From NCBI GenBank assembly GCA_937907415.1, contig CALCHY010000383.1, positions 1 through 10,750 of the forward strand: DNA of 10,750 nucleotides. The letters are read 5' to 3'. This document shows, piece by piece, positions 4,599-10,750 of the stretch. Position 1 is the stretch's first letter; each line of letters opens with the position of its first letter. The notes below the pieces were generated by a model that was not told the DNA's origin, made no database searches, and saw nothing but the letters and a program-made list of their open reading frames with translations. The DNA is from an uncultured Trueperaceae bacterium (GTDB lineage: Bacteria > Deinococcota > Deinococci > Deinococcales > Trueperaceae). The position numbers and the translations under genes are program-made.

Positions 4599-6013
4599 CA
4601 GAGCCTCAGGGAGTGTTTTCGGAATAGTGAATCAATGAATGCATTGACCGACTTCTCCAGTGGCTGCTCGGTGAGCTCGTAACCTGCGAACCTGTAGACC
4701 TCGTAGCCCGCCAACTGAAGTTGGCGGCCTGGTGCGACGGTTTCGGCGTATTTCCTGGGGCTTGCCCGGTCTCCTTCGCTGTAATGTTGTTTGCCGTCAA
4801 TTTCGATGACCACCCGGACGTTTTGTGGCAGGAGCATCAGAAAATCCATCCTCTGTACGGCGAAACGCTTGTCTTCACCGCGCCGATAGAGTTCCTTATG
4901 CGTTATGGGGTCATAGTGCAGATACACCTGGGGCAGTAGCGCTGGCGCTTGATTCTCGGAGGGCCGTACGTGCTTGAAGTACGCATCAAAGAACTTCATT
5001 TCGGCCGGAGACTGTAACGATTTACGTAGTCGGAATCCGAGCGCGCGCCGCACCTTGGCATCCGCTGGATCTTGTCCACGCTGTTTTGCCCACCATGTGG
5101 CGAGTTGGTGCCACGTGAGTCCGTCCTCCGCTAAGTCTTCCTCGTAAACCAAGCAGTGCTCCCCGTGCCTGAGTAGGACGATGTCGTTACTGACAGCGTC
5201 TCGAAAGCCAATTTCTGGTTTTGGGCCTGTTGAGGCGAACACAAGGTTCTTTGGCTTACCAAGGCCGGTAGGCTTCCTACTGCGAAAGGCGTACACATCG
5301 TGGCCGGACACGCGGCCTGCTTTAGCAACCACATAACCGTCCGGTTGCACGATGTCAGCGAATCGTTTAATCAAATCGTCCTGCTCTGTGCCCGTGCGCG
5401 CATCCGGATGAACGGTGCATTCCAAAAGCTCGACGATTCGTTGATCAGGCCAGGTCAGAAAGTCTGCGTCTTCCAAAAGCTGTAGGTGATTCGTGCGGTG
5501 CCAGGGCACGCTATCGGCCGCTCCGTCTATGGCTGATAAGGCAAAGAGGACGTTCCCGCGATGGCGCAACTCATCATCGGCAGAGTACGAATATGTCCTT
5601 TCAAAAGCGCGCTTCGACAAGGGTGCGAACCTCTGAACGAACGCATCGGGCTCATGGTGGGGATGCATGCGAAGTCCGTCAAAGGCTTGCGCTAGCTTGC
5701 GCCTCGTAACTGAGCTTATGTGGTGCGTCCCGTCAGCCTCGAGCATCCACAGTGCGTTCTGCACGTCAAAGATTTCGCTTGATGGGAGAACATCCATGCA
5801 GCGCGCCGCCAGAGCCATTAAATCAGCGCCCGAAAGGCCGTTGAGGACGCTTCTTACATAAGTCGGCTTGCCCCAGCCAGGTTTCAGGTCCTCCCGCCAA
5901 TCGAGTTGCACGTCACTAAAGCACCGCTCGATCATTTCCCAATTCCCTGCTGTCAGAAGAGCGGTCAAGGCAGCCTTTAGTTCATGTACCGAGCCCACGA
6001 CGTGATTCGCCAT
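4598..6013 (-). CDS. AbiJ-like putative abortive-infection protein with C-terminal PD-(D/E)XK nuclease domain
   Basis: About 471 residues. The first ~330 are helical with no motif I can name (GNWEMIERCF, LSGADLMALAARCMD, FLTWPDQRIVELLECTVHPDAR). Numbering from the TTG at 6016, residues 385-450 have the layout of Vsr/DUF559-like PD-(D/E)XK nucleases: RMDFLMLLPQNVRVVIEIDGKQHY, giving D391, E405, D407 and K409 as candidate metal and catalytic residues, then RQLQLAGYEVYRFAGYEL. This C-terminal block is what I associate with AbiJ-type N-terminal-domain proteins of phage defence, by memory and not by search. ATG 6013 is used; AAGGAGG (6024-6030) is 10 nt from it and 7 nt from an in-frame TTG at 6016, so the TTG could be the true start. 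It is first gene of a leftward operon and more A+T-rich than its surroundings. Confidence 0.7.
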   Translation of the reverse strand: MANHVVGSVHELKAALTALLTAGNWEMIERCFSDVQLDWREDLKPGWGKPTYVRSVLNGLSGADLMALAARCMDVLPSSEIFDVQNALWMLEADGTHHISSVTRRKLAQAFDGLRMHPHHEPDAFVQRFAPLSKRAFERTYSYSADDELRHRGNVLFALSAIDGAADSVPWHRTNHLQLLEDADFLTWPDQRIVELLECTVHPDARTGTEQDDLIKRFADIVQPDGYVVAKAGRVSGHDVYAFRSRKPTGLGKPKNLVFASTGPKPEIGFRDAVSNDIVLLRHGEHCLVYEEDLAEDGLTWHQLATWWAKQRGQDPADAKVRRALGFRLRKSLQSPAEMKFFDAYFKHVRPSENQAPALLPQVYLHYDPITHKELYRRGEDKRFAVQRMDFLMLLPQNVRVVIEIDGKQHYSEGDRASPRKYAETVAPGRQLQLAGYEVYRFAGYELTEQPLEKSVNAFIDSLFRKHSLRL

Positions 6014-6100
6014 CAACGGCCGACCTCCTTTGGCTACGGAATCACCAATCTATCTTGGCCCAAGGTTGGTGCCCGATTGATCTGGTAGAGCCTGTTGCGA

Positions 6101-6127
6101 AAACAGTCGGATACTGTTGGCGAAGCC
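6101..6127 (+). repeat. IS end, copy 2 of 3 (inner left)
   Basis: Same orientation as copy 1 at 141-167, sharing the 17-bp core ggatactgttggcgaag exactly (6109-6125). It lies just upstream of the defence operon's start region and left of the pyrophosphatase-like gene. Confidence 0.65.
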
Positions 6128-6226
6128 CCGGCGTCGCGGGTACCAAGCGCCCTTCAGTATCGGACCCGTGCCGGCAAATAGTTTCACGCGTGTGCTCTGG
6201 GACAGCGGACCTTAGAATGGCGCCAC

Positions 6227-6580
6227 ATGGCAAGCGATGACCCGGCGTTCTGGCAGGCGTGCGATCAGCTTGTCAGCAGCAGCGCCATAACCATTGACCG
6301 CCCTAGGGGAACCCCGCACCCGCGGCACCCGGAGCTAATCTACCCTCTGGACTACGGCTATCTGGTCAGCACGTCCGGCGGAGACGGTACCGGCATCGAC
6401 GTGTGGCTGGGAGGCGGCGCCGACAAGGGGGTTAGGGCCATCGCCTGCACCGTCGACCTGTTCAAGCGTGACGCGGAACTCAAGTTGCTGCTGGGCTGCA
6501 CGGACGAGGTGATTGCTATTGTGTCCAGTTTCCTTAACGTTACAGCGGGCCTGTCGTGCATCATCGTGAAGCGCGCCTAG
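6227..6580 (+). CDS. Small inorganic pyrophosphatase-like protein
   Basis: 117 residues, matching the short pyrophosphatase-like family seen in Firmicutes and others: ITIDRPRGTPHPRHPELIYPLDYGYL (21-46), then GGDGTGIDVWLG (51-62) and CTVDLFKRDAELKLLLGCT (74-92). IYPLDYGYL corresponds to the YP.NYGY strand of family I soluble pyrophosphatases and DGTGIDVW to their GDPxDVL metal-binding loop (D53 and D58 as candidate ligands). It is shorter than classical PPases (~175 aa) but full length for this subfamily, so it appears intact. No strong Shine-Dalgarno precedes ATG 6227. The whole gene lies between inverted IS ends, unusual for a housekeeping-type enzyme. PPi hydrolysis is plausible but unproven. 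Confidence 0.7.
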   Translation: MASDDPAFWQACDQLVSSSAITIDRPRGTPHPRHPELIYPLDYGYLVSTSGGDGTGIDVWLGGGADKGVRAIACTVDLFKRDAELKLLLGCTDEVIAIVSSFLNVTAGLSCIIVKRA

Positions 6581-6636
6581 CGGCGGCGAGCCGAATGAGT
6601 CGCCGACTCGCCTAGAACGCGATCTGCTATCTCTGA

Positions 6637-6663
6637 GACTTCGCCAACAGTATCCGGTCGTTT
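6637..6663 (-). repeat. IS end, copy 3 of 3 (right, inverted)
   Basis: Inverted partner of both left copies: 25 of 27 matches to 141-167 and 23 of 27 to 6101-6127. A direct repeat TCTGAGAC flanks the core (6632-6639 and 6663-6670). It lies 46 bp from the left end of the IS21 element. Confidence 0.7.
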
Positions 6664-6708
6664 CTGAGACACCTCTACAAACCTCAATAAATGGTTATGC
6701 GCCGTCCG

Positions 6709-6777
6709 TGGCAAATAGCCTTATCTGGTAGCGGCGGTCCGGGTTGTTGGTAGCGGGTTTCTGGCTTGGTGGTAGCG
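6709..6777 (+). repeat. IS21 terminal inverted repeat, left
   Basis: Begins TGGCAAATAG and holds three TGGTAGCG-type boxes (around 6726, 6747 and 6769). It is the end distal to the istA start. Confidence 0.75.
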
Positions 6778-6840
6778 CGCGCCGGCGATTGTGGCCGGCG
6801 GGCGCTCTGGGTTGGGTTTCATGGCTGCCGGGTTTGGGGT

Positions 6841-7608
6841 TTACTCCCAGTAGTCGGCTTGCTTGCGGGCGGTTAGGTCGCTTTGCTTGCGCATGTCGGT
6901 CGTGCCGAGGTTGATCTTGCGGGCGTTGTTGGCGAGCCGGTTCACGATGGAGTCGGCGGCGACGCGTTCAGGCAGGGTCCTCACCCAGTAGTCGGGGCCG
7001 GATTGGCTGGCGATCATGGTGGGCCTTTTGTGCTCGCGGTTGGCGAGGATGGCGAACAGGTCGCTGGCGGCGCTCTCGTCGATGTCGATGGTCAGGAAGT
7101 CATCGATGATCAAGAGGTCGGCGCCGGAGAGTTCGTTCAGGAGGTCCTGGTGAGCGATGGCGTCAGCGCGGGCGATGACGAGCTGGCGGGCGAGGTCGTC
7201 CATGCGCGCGTAAGTGACGTGGTGCTCGTTGTGACAGGCGGCTAGCCCGATGGCGCAGGCGAGGTAGGTCTTGCCGCCGCCGCTGGGGCTGGTGATGAGC
7301 ACGTTGGTGGCGTCGGCCTGCCAGTCGTGGTTAGCGTAGCGCCGCATGCGCACCGGGGTGATGCCGCGCCCCTCGCTGTAGTCGAGTTCAGCGATGCTGG
7401 CGTGCGCGATGGGGAAGTTGGCTTGGCGGATGAGTCTCTCGATGCGGTTGGCGCGCCTGAGGTCAAGCGCGTCATCCACGGCGCTCAGGAAGAGCTGTTC
7501 GGGCGTCAGGGCGTCGTTAGCCTCGTCATTGATGAGCTCCTCGAAGCGGGCGGCGACGTGGGTGATGCGCAGGGCGCGGAACTTGTCGTAATCGGCGCTG
7601 CTGAACAT
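6841..7608 (-). CDS. istB: IS21-family helper ATPase IstB
   Basis: 255 residues, the usual IstB length. It is an AAA+ ATPase that loads onto target DNA and stimulates the IstA transposase, with relationship to DnaC helicase loaders. Walker A is SPSGGGKT (107-114, with K113 and T114), Walker B is LLIIDDF (165-171, with D169 and D170), a sensor-like IASQSGPDYW follows at 199-208, and RVAADSIVNRL is the arginine-finger region near 215-225. The N-terminal ~80 residues are the helical IstA-interacting part. Its ATG follows the istA TGA with no gap (TGAATG), so translation is probably coupled to istA. Confidence 0.92.
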   Translation of the reverse strand: MFSSADYDKFRALRITHVAARFEELINDEANDALTPEQLFLSAVDDALDLRRANRIERLIRQANFPIAHASIAELDYSEGRGITPVRMRRYANHDWQADATNVLITSPSGGGKTYLACAIGLAACHNEHHVTYARMDDLARQLVIARADAIAHQDLLNELSGADLLIIDDFLTIDIDESAASDLFAILANREHKRPTMIASQSGPDYWVRTLPERVAADSIVNRLANNARKINLGTTDMRKQSDLTARKQADYWE

Positions 7609-9186
7609 TCACTCGCCGCCGTCGCGGTAGTAGTCGGCGCCGCGCACCAGCGCGCCGGCCGTAGCCTCGGCGGCCGACGCGTTCTTGGTGTTCGCCGCCG
7701 CGGCCCGTAAGGGCGCGGGCTTGCGCTCGTCGCTGCTCATGGCCGCCAGCAGGCGCTTCAGCGTCGAGTAGGTGGCGTTGCCGCGCACGTTCAGCAGTTG
7801 CTGGCAGGCGGCTTCGAGCTTGGCTTTGTTCTTCCCCAGTCCGCCCAGGATGTTCTGGCAGTCGAGGTAGCTTTGCGCTTCGATCTCGTAACGGTCCAGC
7901 ACCTGCTCGATCACGGTGGTGGTGGCCGGCCCGAAGGCTCTGGCGCGGTCCGTGAACCAGCTCCGCGACCAGAGTCCGTTCACGTCCCGATGCTGCGGCG
8001 GGACGTGCGCCGGGTCGGTGGAGTACTGCCCCTTGCGGCCCTGCTTGCGATTGTGCTCCGCCACGATCTTCTGCCCGTCGAACAGCGTGACGCCGCTGCT
8101 GGTGAGCCGCGCCCGCACCAGCCGCCCGGCCAGCGCGTAAGGGACACTGTAATGCTGGTAATCGCAGGTGACGTGATAGTTGCGGCCGACCTTGAGCTCC
8201 TTCCACGCCACCTGCTCGAACGCCAGGCGCGGCAGCGGCAATAGCCAGCCGGCTTCCTCCAGGCTGAAGCGCTCGAAGCGGGTGCTGCCATCCACCCTTC
8301 GGATACCGTGATTCACTTCCTCAATCCGCTCGCTGGTGGCGGCGTTCACATCCGCCAGGGTGGTCCAGGTGTCCTCCAGCAGGTAGCCCAGCACGCACTT
8401 GTTGACGGTGTTCATGGCCGACTCCACCGCCGCCTTATCGCGCGGGCGCCTGACCCGGGCGGGCAGGATGGCGGCGCCGTAATGATCCGCCAACTGCCGG
8501 TAGCGCTCGTTCACGAACCTTGCCGCGTCGCCGCGCTCCTTGGTGTGCGTGGCGGTGAGGGCGTTATCCGGCACGATGAGCTGCGGCACCCCACCGAAGT
8601 ACGCGAACGCCTTGACGTGCGCGTCGAGCCAGTCCTCAATGCGCATGCTGGTGTACGCCCGCGTGAACATCATCCCCGAGAACGGCAGCACCGCCACGAA
8701 CAAGTACGCCTTCACCACCGCGCCGCTCACGGCGTCCACCAGCGGGATGGTGTCGCCCGCCCAATCCACGAACATGGTGCGGCCCGGCTCGTGCCGCAAC
8801 GTCGCCACCAGGTCATGCCTGAGGGCGTACTCGTTGAACAGGTGGCAATACTGCGAGTAAGCGTACTTCCGTAGCCCCGCGCCGCCGCTCATGTACGAGC
8901 GCCACGCCTGCAGCAGCGTGAAGTGCGGGTTGCGGCGCAGACTCGCCACCACCTTCGCGAAGTCCGGCAGGTCGTAACCTTCGCTCACCCGCGCGCGGCC
9001 ATCCGGGAACCACGCCATCAACTCCGCCTCTGGCAAGCCCGCCAGCCGCTCCGTCGTCAACCCCCGCTCCGAGAGAGCGCGCCGCGCCGTCGCCACGTCC
9101 CGGTGCGAGCACCCCACCGCCAAGGCCACCTCCCGGTAACTCCGACCCTGCAGTAACAACTCCAGGATTCGCCTGTAATCCGCCAT
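7609..9186 (-). CDS. istA: IS21-family transposase IstA
   Basis: 525 residues. The N-terminal HTH (YRRILELLLQGRSYREVALAVGCSHRDVATARRAL) binds the TTGGTAGCG-type boxes at the IS ends. The RNase H-like DDE core has D141 (TMFVDWAG), D207 (LIVPDN) and E255 (RPRDKAAVES). A beta-barrel region follows (NYHVTCDYQHYSVPYALAGRLV, 335-357), then a C-terminal helical domain that contacts IstB. Length and all catalytic residues match functional members. ATG 9186 has GGAGG (9193-9197) 6 nt upstream. An intrinsic terminator lies immediately before that ribosome-binding site and can limit outside transcription. Confidence 0.93.
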   Translation of the reverse strand: MADYRRILELLLQGRSYREVALAVGCSHRDVATARRALSERGLTTERLAGLPEAELMAWFPDGRARVSEGYDLPDFAKVVASLRRNPHFTLLQAWRSYMSGGAGLRKYAYSQYCHLFNEYALRHDLVATLRHEPGRTMFVDWAGDTIPLVDAVSGAVVKAYLFVAVLPFSGMMFTRAYTSMRIEDWLDAHVKAFAYFGGVPQLIVPDNALTATHTKERGDAARFVNERYRQLADHYGAAILPARVRRPRDKAAVESAMNTVNKCVLGYLLEDTWTTLADVNAATSERIEEVNHGIRRVDGSTRFERFSLEEAGWLLPLPRLAFEQVAWKELKVGRNYHVTCDYQHYSVPYALAGRLVRARLTSSGVTLFDGQKIVAEHNRKQGRKGQYSTDPAHVPPQHRDVNGLWSRSWFTDRARAFGPATTTVIEQVLDRYEIEAQSYLDCQNILGGLGKNKAKLEAACQQLLNVRGNATYSTLKRLLAAMSSDERKPAPLRAAAANTKNASAAEATAGALVRGADYYRDGGE

Positions 9187-9202
9187 GATCCGCCTCCAAA
9201 CG

Positions 9203-9226
9203 AAAAAGGCGGCGCTAACGCGCCGC
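9203..9226 (-). terminator. Intrinsic terminator just upstream of istA
   Basis: On the minus strand, a perfect 7-bp stem (GCGGCGC / GCGCCGC) with a GTTA loop is followed by C and five T. It sits inside the IS21 end, 5 nt before the istA ribosome-binding site. It reads toward istA, so it would stop transcripts entering from outside the element and keep transposase levels low. Confidence 0.7.
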
Positions 9227-9254
9227 TCGCACAGCAGACCATGAACCCCACCAC

Positions 9255-9323
9255 CGCTACCAACAACCCAGAGCCCCGCTACCAGGTAGCCGGACCAGCG
9301 CTACCAACAAGCCCTATTTGCCA
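9255..9323 (-). repeat. IS21 terminal inverted repeat, right
   Basis: Inverted partner of 6709-6777. In minus sense it starts TGGCAAATAG and holds TTGGTAGCG, CTGGTAGCG and TTGGTAGCG boxes. It abuts the truncated DDE transposase, whose open frame runs back into it to a stop at 9287. Confidence 0.75.
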
Positions 9324-9358
9324 CCAAGTCCAAGCGTGAGCGCGCCAACCAGCCCAAG

Positions 9359-10711
9359 GTGACGTACCGGCCGCTGGAGGTCGTGCGGCCCGGTGAAGCG
9401 GTAGTCATCGACGCCACGCCGCTGGATGCGTTCGCCATCGACCCGTTGAGCCTGGAGTGGGTGCAGGTGCGGTTGACGGTCGCGCTCGACCTGTACTCGG
9501 GCTCCATCGTAGCGTGGCGCTTCACGCCTGGAGCCGAGAAGTCGGTGGACGCCGCTTTGCTGCTGTATAACGTGCTGCGTCCGAAGGCGATGCGGGCGGG
9601 GTGGCCGGAGCACGTCAGGTGGCCTTACGTGGGCGTACCTGAGCATGTGATCGTGGAACTGCTGTCCGAGGAAGAACGTGAGCACGGCCTCTCTAACATC
9701 CCATTGGTCAACCCGGAGTCGGTGTGGGTCGACCATGGCCGGGTGTTCTTGTCGAAGGCGTTCCTGGACGGGTGCCGCCGCTTGGGCGCGAGCGTGCAGC
9801 TTGCGCGGCCGTACACGCCTACCGACAAGGCGAACGTGGAGCGGTTGTTCCGCACGGTCCGTGAGCAGTTCGTGCAGAACTTGCCCGCGTACAAGGGCGC
9901 CAACGTGCTCGACCGCGGCAAGGACGTGGAGCTGGAGGCGGTGCTGTTCATCGAGCAGATCGAGGAGATGTTCGCCGAGTGGGTGGCGGTCTATTGGCAG
10001 CGGCGCCCGCATCGGGGCCTGGAGCTCCCGGCAGCGTCGAGGTTGGATCTCTCACCGAGTGACATGTTCCAGGACGGCTTGAACCGGGCGGGTTTCTCGT
10101 ACATCGTGCCTGACGCGCGCTTGTATCTGGATCTGCTGCCGACCGAGTGGCGCAAGATCAACCACTACGGAGTCGACGTGGACGGCCTGCGTTACAACGC
10201 TGACGTGCTGGCGGAGTACCGGAATGTGCCGTCGCCGTACCAGGATCGCGGCGGGCAGTGGCCGTTCAAGCGTGACCCGCGGGACATATCCGTCGTCTAC
10301 TTCCTGGATCCCTCGATGGACGAATGGGTGGAGGTGCCGCGGCATAAGCCGCGCGTGGAGGGCCGGCCGTTCGACGAGAACACCTTGGCTTACGCCAAGA
10401 CGCTGGTGATGGAGCGGCTTGGTAGCACGCGCCATGCACGGATGGAAGCTATCAGCAGGGAGCTGGACGACCTGCTGGACCGCCAGGTCGCCCTGGCGTC
10501 TGAGTCCAAGCGCGAGCATCGCCTGGCTGCGCGGCGCGTGATGCAGGCCAAGAACGCCGCCAGGGACCGCGCTCGCGCTGGTGTCCCGGAGCCCGCCGCG
10601 ACCCTGCAGGCGCCGGATGAAGAGTTCGACTTCGAAGCGGTGTTCGGCGCGGTCGAAGATGTCGCCGCGACCGAGGTGCCGGTAGCCGTCACCGGCGCCT
10701 GGCACGCCTAG
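9359..10711 (+). CDS. Mu/TniA/TnsB-type DDE transposase, 5'-truncated at the IS21 end
   Basis: The 450 residues from the GTG at 9359 contain a full rve-type catalytic core: D18 (VVIDATPLD), D125 (VWVDHG) and E161 (DKANVERLF), a DD(35)E spacing. A Mu-transposase C-terminal beta-barrel follows (near 245-330, e.g. INHYGVDVDGLRYNA), then a charged helical tail (about 345-425) as in TniA/TnsB proteins that contact an AAA+ partner. Relatives carry a further 100-250 N-terminal residues with HTH DNA-binding domains. Here the frame stays open upstream only to 9290, inside the IS21 repeat, with no Shine-Dalgarno before 9359, so the N-terminus was probably lost by the IS21 insertion. A tniB-like ATPase gene would be expected next, beyond 10711. 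The 5' part is not found left of the IS. Confidence 0.8.
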   Translation: MTYRPLEVVRPGEAVVIDATPLDAFAIDPLSLEWVQVRLTVALDLYSGSIVAWRFTPGAEKSVDAALLLYNVLRPKAMRAGWPEHVRWPYVGVPEHVIVELLSEEEREHGLSNIPLVNPESVWVDHGRVFLSKAFLDGCRRLGASVQLARPYTPTDKANVERLFRTVREQFVQNLPAYKGANVLDRGKDVELEAVLFIEQIEEMFAEWVAVYWQRRPHRGLELPAASRLDLSPSDMFQDGLNRAGFSYIVPDARLYLDLLPTEWRKINHYGVDVDGLRYNADVLAEYRNVPSPYQDRGGQWPFKRDPRDISVVYFLDPSMDEWVEVPRHKPRVEGRPFDENTLAYAKTLVMERLGSTRHARMEAISRELDDLLDRQVALASESKREHRLAARRVMQAKNAARDRARAGVPEPAATLQAPDEEFDFEAVFGAVEDVAATEVPVAVTGAWHA

Positions 10712-10750
10712 GATGTTGGGGACTTGGATAGTGCGCTGAGTATCGCGGGC

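Larger units (their letters stand above)
6101..6663. mobile_element. Mini-element: pyrophosphatase-like gene between inverted IS ends
   Basis: A 563-bp unit bounded by inverted copies of the IS end: 6101-6127 and 6637-6663 match at 23 of 27 positions, with a perfect 18-bp core (6108-6125 against 6639-6656). The only gene inside is the pyrophosphatase-like frame at 6227-6580. No transposase is present, so movement would need one in trans, as for a MITE or passenger-carrying IS derivative. The left end is preceded by a small inverted repeat, CTGTT...AACAG (6092-6106). No flanking target duplication was found. Confidence 0.5.
6709..9323 (-). mobile_element. Complete IS21-family insertion sequence (~2.6 kb)
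   Basis: Imperfect terminal inverted repeats of about 69 bp (6709-6777 and 9255-9323) match at roughly 53 of 69 positions and both begin TGGCAAATAG, giving the TG...CA tips usual for IS21. Each end contains several copies of a TTGGTAGCG-type box, the multiple transposase-binding sites typical of the family. Inside are istA and istB on the minus strand, abutting. No 4-8 bp target duplication is visible (left flank GTCCG, right flank CCAAG), so the flanks were probably rearranged after insertion. Both genes look intact, so the element may be active. Confidence 0.88.

Noticed and set aside
6173..6181. GGCAAATAG resembling the IS21 tip (6710-6718)
   Set aside because: Only 9 bases match and no TTGGTAGCG-type boxes follow, so it is probably chance.
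7526..8874. Long open frames antisense to istA and istB
   Set aside because: These are by-products of high G+C third positions. The sense frames carry complete IS21 catalytic and Walker motifs, while the antisense products are low-complexity and match nothing.
10052..10705. Leftward open frame opposite the DDE transposase C-terminus
   Set aside because: The sense strand has a coherent transposase C-terminal domain; the antisense frame has no family features or ribosome-binding site.
10724..10750. Start of a tniB-like ATPase gene at a TTG
   Set aside because: Nine open codons after a GGGG are too little. Context makes a tniB gene likely beyond the window, but this start is not supported.
1..10750. 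CRISPR arrays, tRNA and rRNA genes
   Set aside because: No regularly spaced short repeats, cloverleaf patterns or rRNA-like stretches were seen on either strand.

Overview
The window looks like an accessory, transposon-rich stretch from a high-G+C bacterium. The backbone genes use mostly G/C third positions and GTG/TTG starts. Nothing fixes the phylum: Deinococcota, Actinomycetota or another high-G+C group would all fit. No rRNA, tRNA or CRISPR was seen.

Layout. (1) 141-625: the left end and N-terminal half of an IS1182/IS5-like transposase, broken off before its catalytic core. (2) 702-3314: a run of small genes. Five look like type II antitoxins or small HTH regulators: Phd/YefM-type, HTH_37/HigA2-like XRE, a second XRE, HigA, and an excisionase-type HTH. 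None has a recognisable toxin beside it. The three leftward units that start the small genes each carry the same ~75-bp upstream sequence followed by a G+C-rich hairpin, which suggests a shared promoter/leader or a repeated cassette. (3) 3578-6013: a leftward, tightly overlapping operon that is visibly less G+C-rich than its surroundings. It encodes a 471-aa protein with a C-terminal PD-(D/E)XK-like nuclease domain (AbiJ-like in appearance), a 71-aa unknown, and a 270-aa protein with one C-terminal membrane helix and a possible degenerate exonuclease fold. I read it as a candidate phage-defence system. (4) 6101-6663: a small pyrophosphatase-like gene bracketed by inverted copies of the IS end also found at 141. 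(5) 6709-9323: a complete IS21-family element (istA, istB, ~69-bp multi-repeat ends). (6) 9324-10711: a Mu/TniA/TnsB-type DDE transposase whose 5' part is missing at the IS21 end.

The most notable structure is that 141-167 and 6637-6663 form a 27-bp inverted repeat with 25 matches. The antitoxin array, the putative defence operon and the pyrophosphatase gene thus all lie between two inverted ends of one IS type. The simplest model is an island built by successive insertions and possibly mobilisable by an IS1182-like transposase supplied in trans. The antitoxin array may neutralise addiction modules of other elements or be the residue of decayed toxin-antitoxin pairs. The nuclease operon would be the defence cargo. 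These functional links are inference; the repeats, reading frames and overlaps are directly visible.
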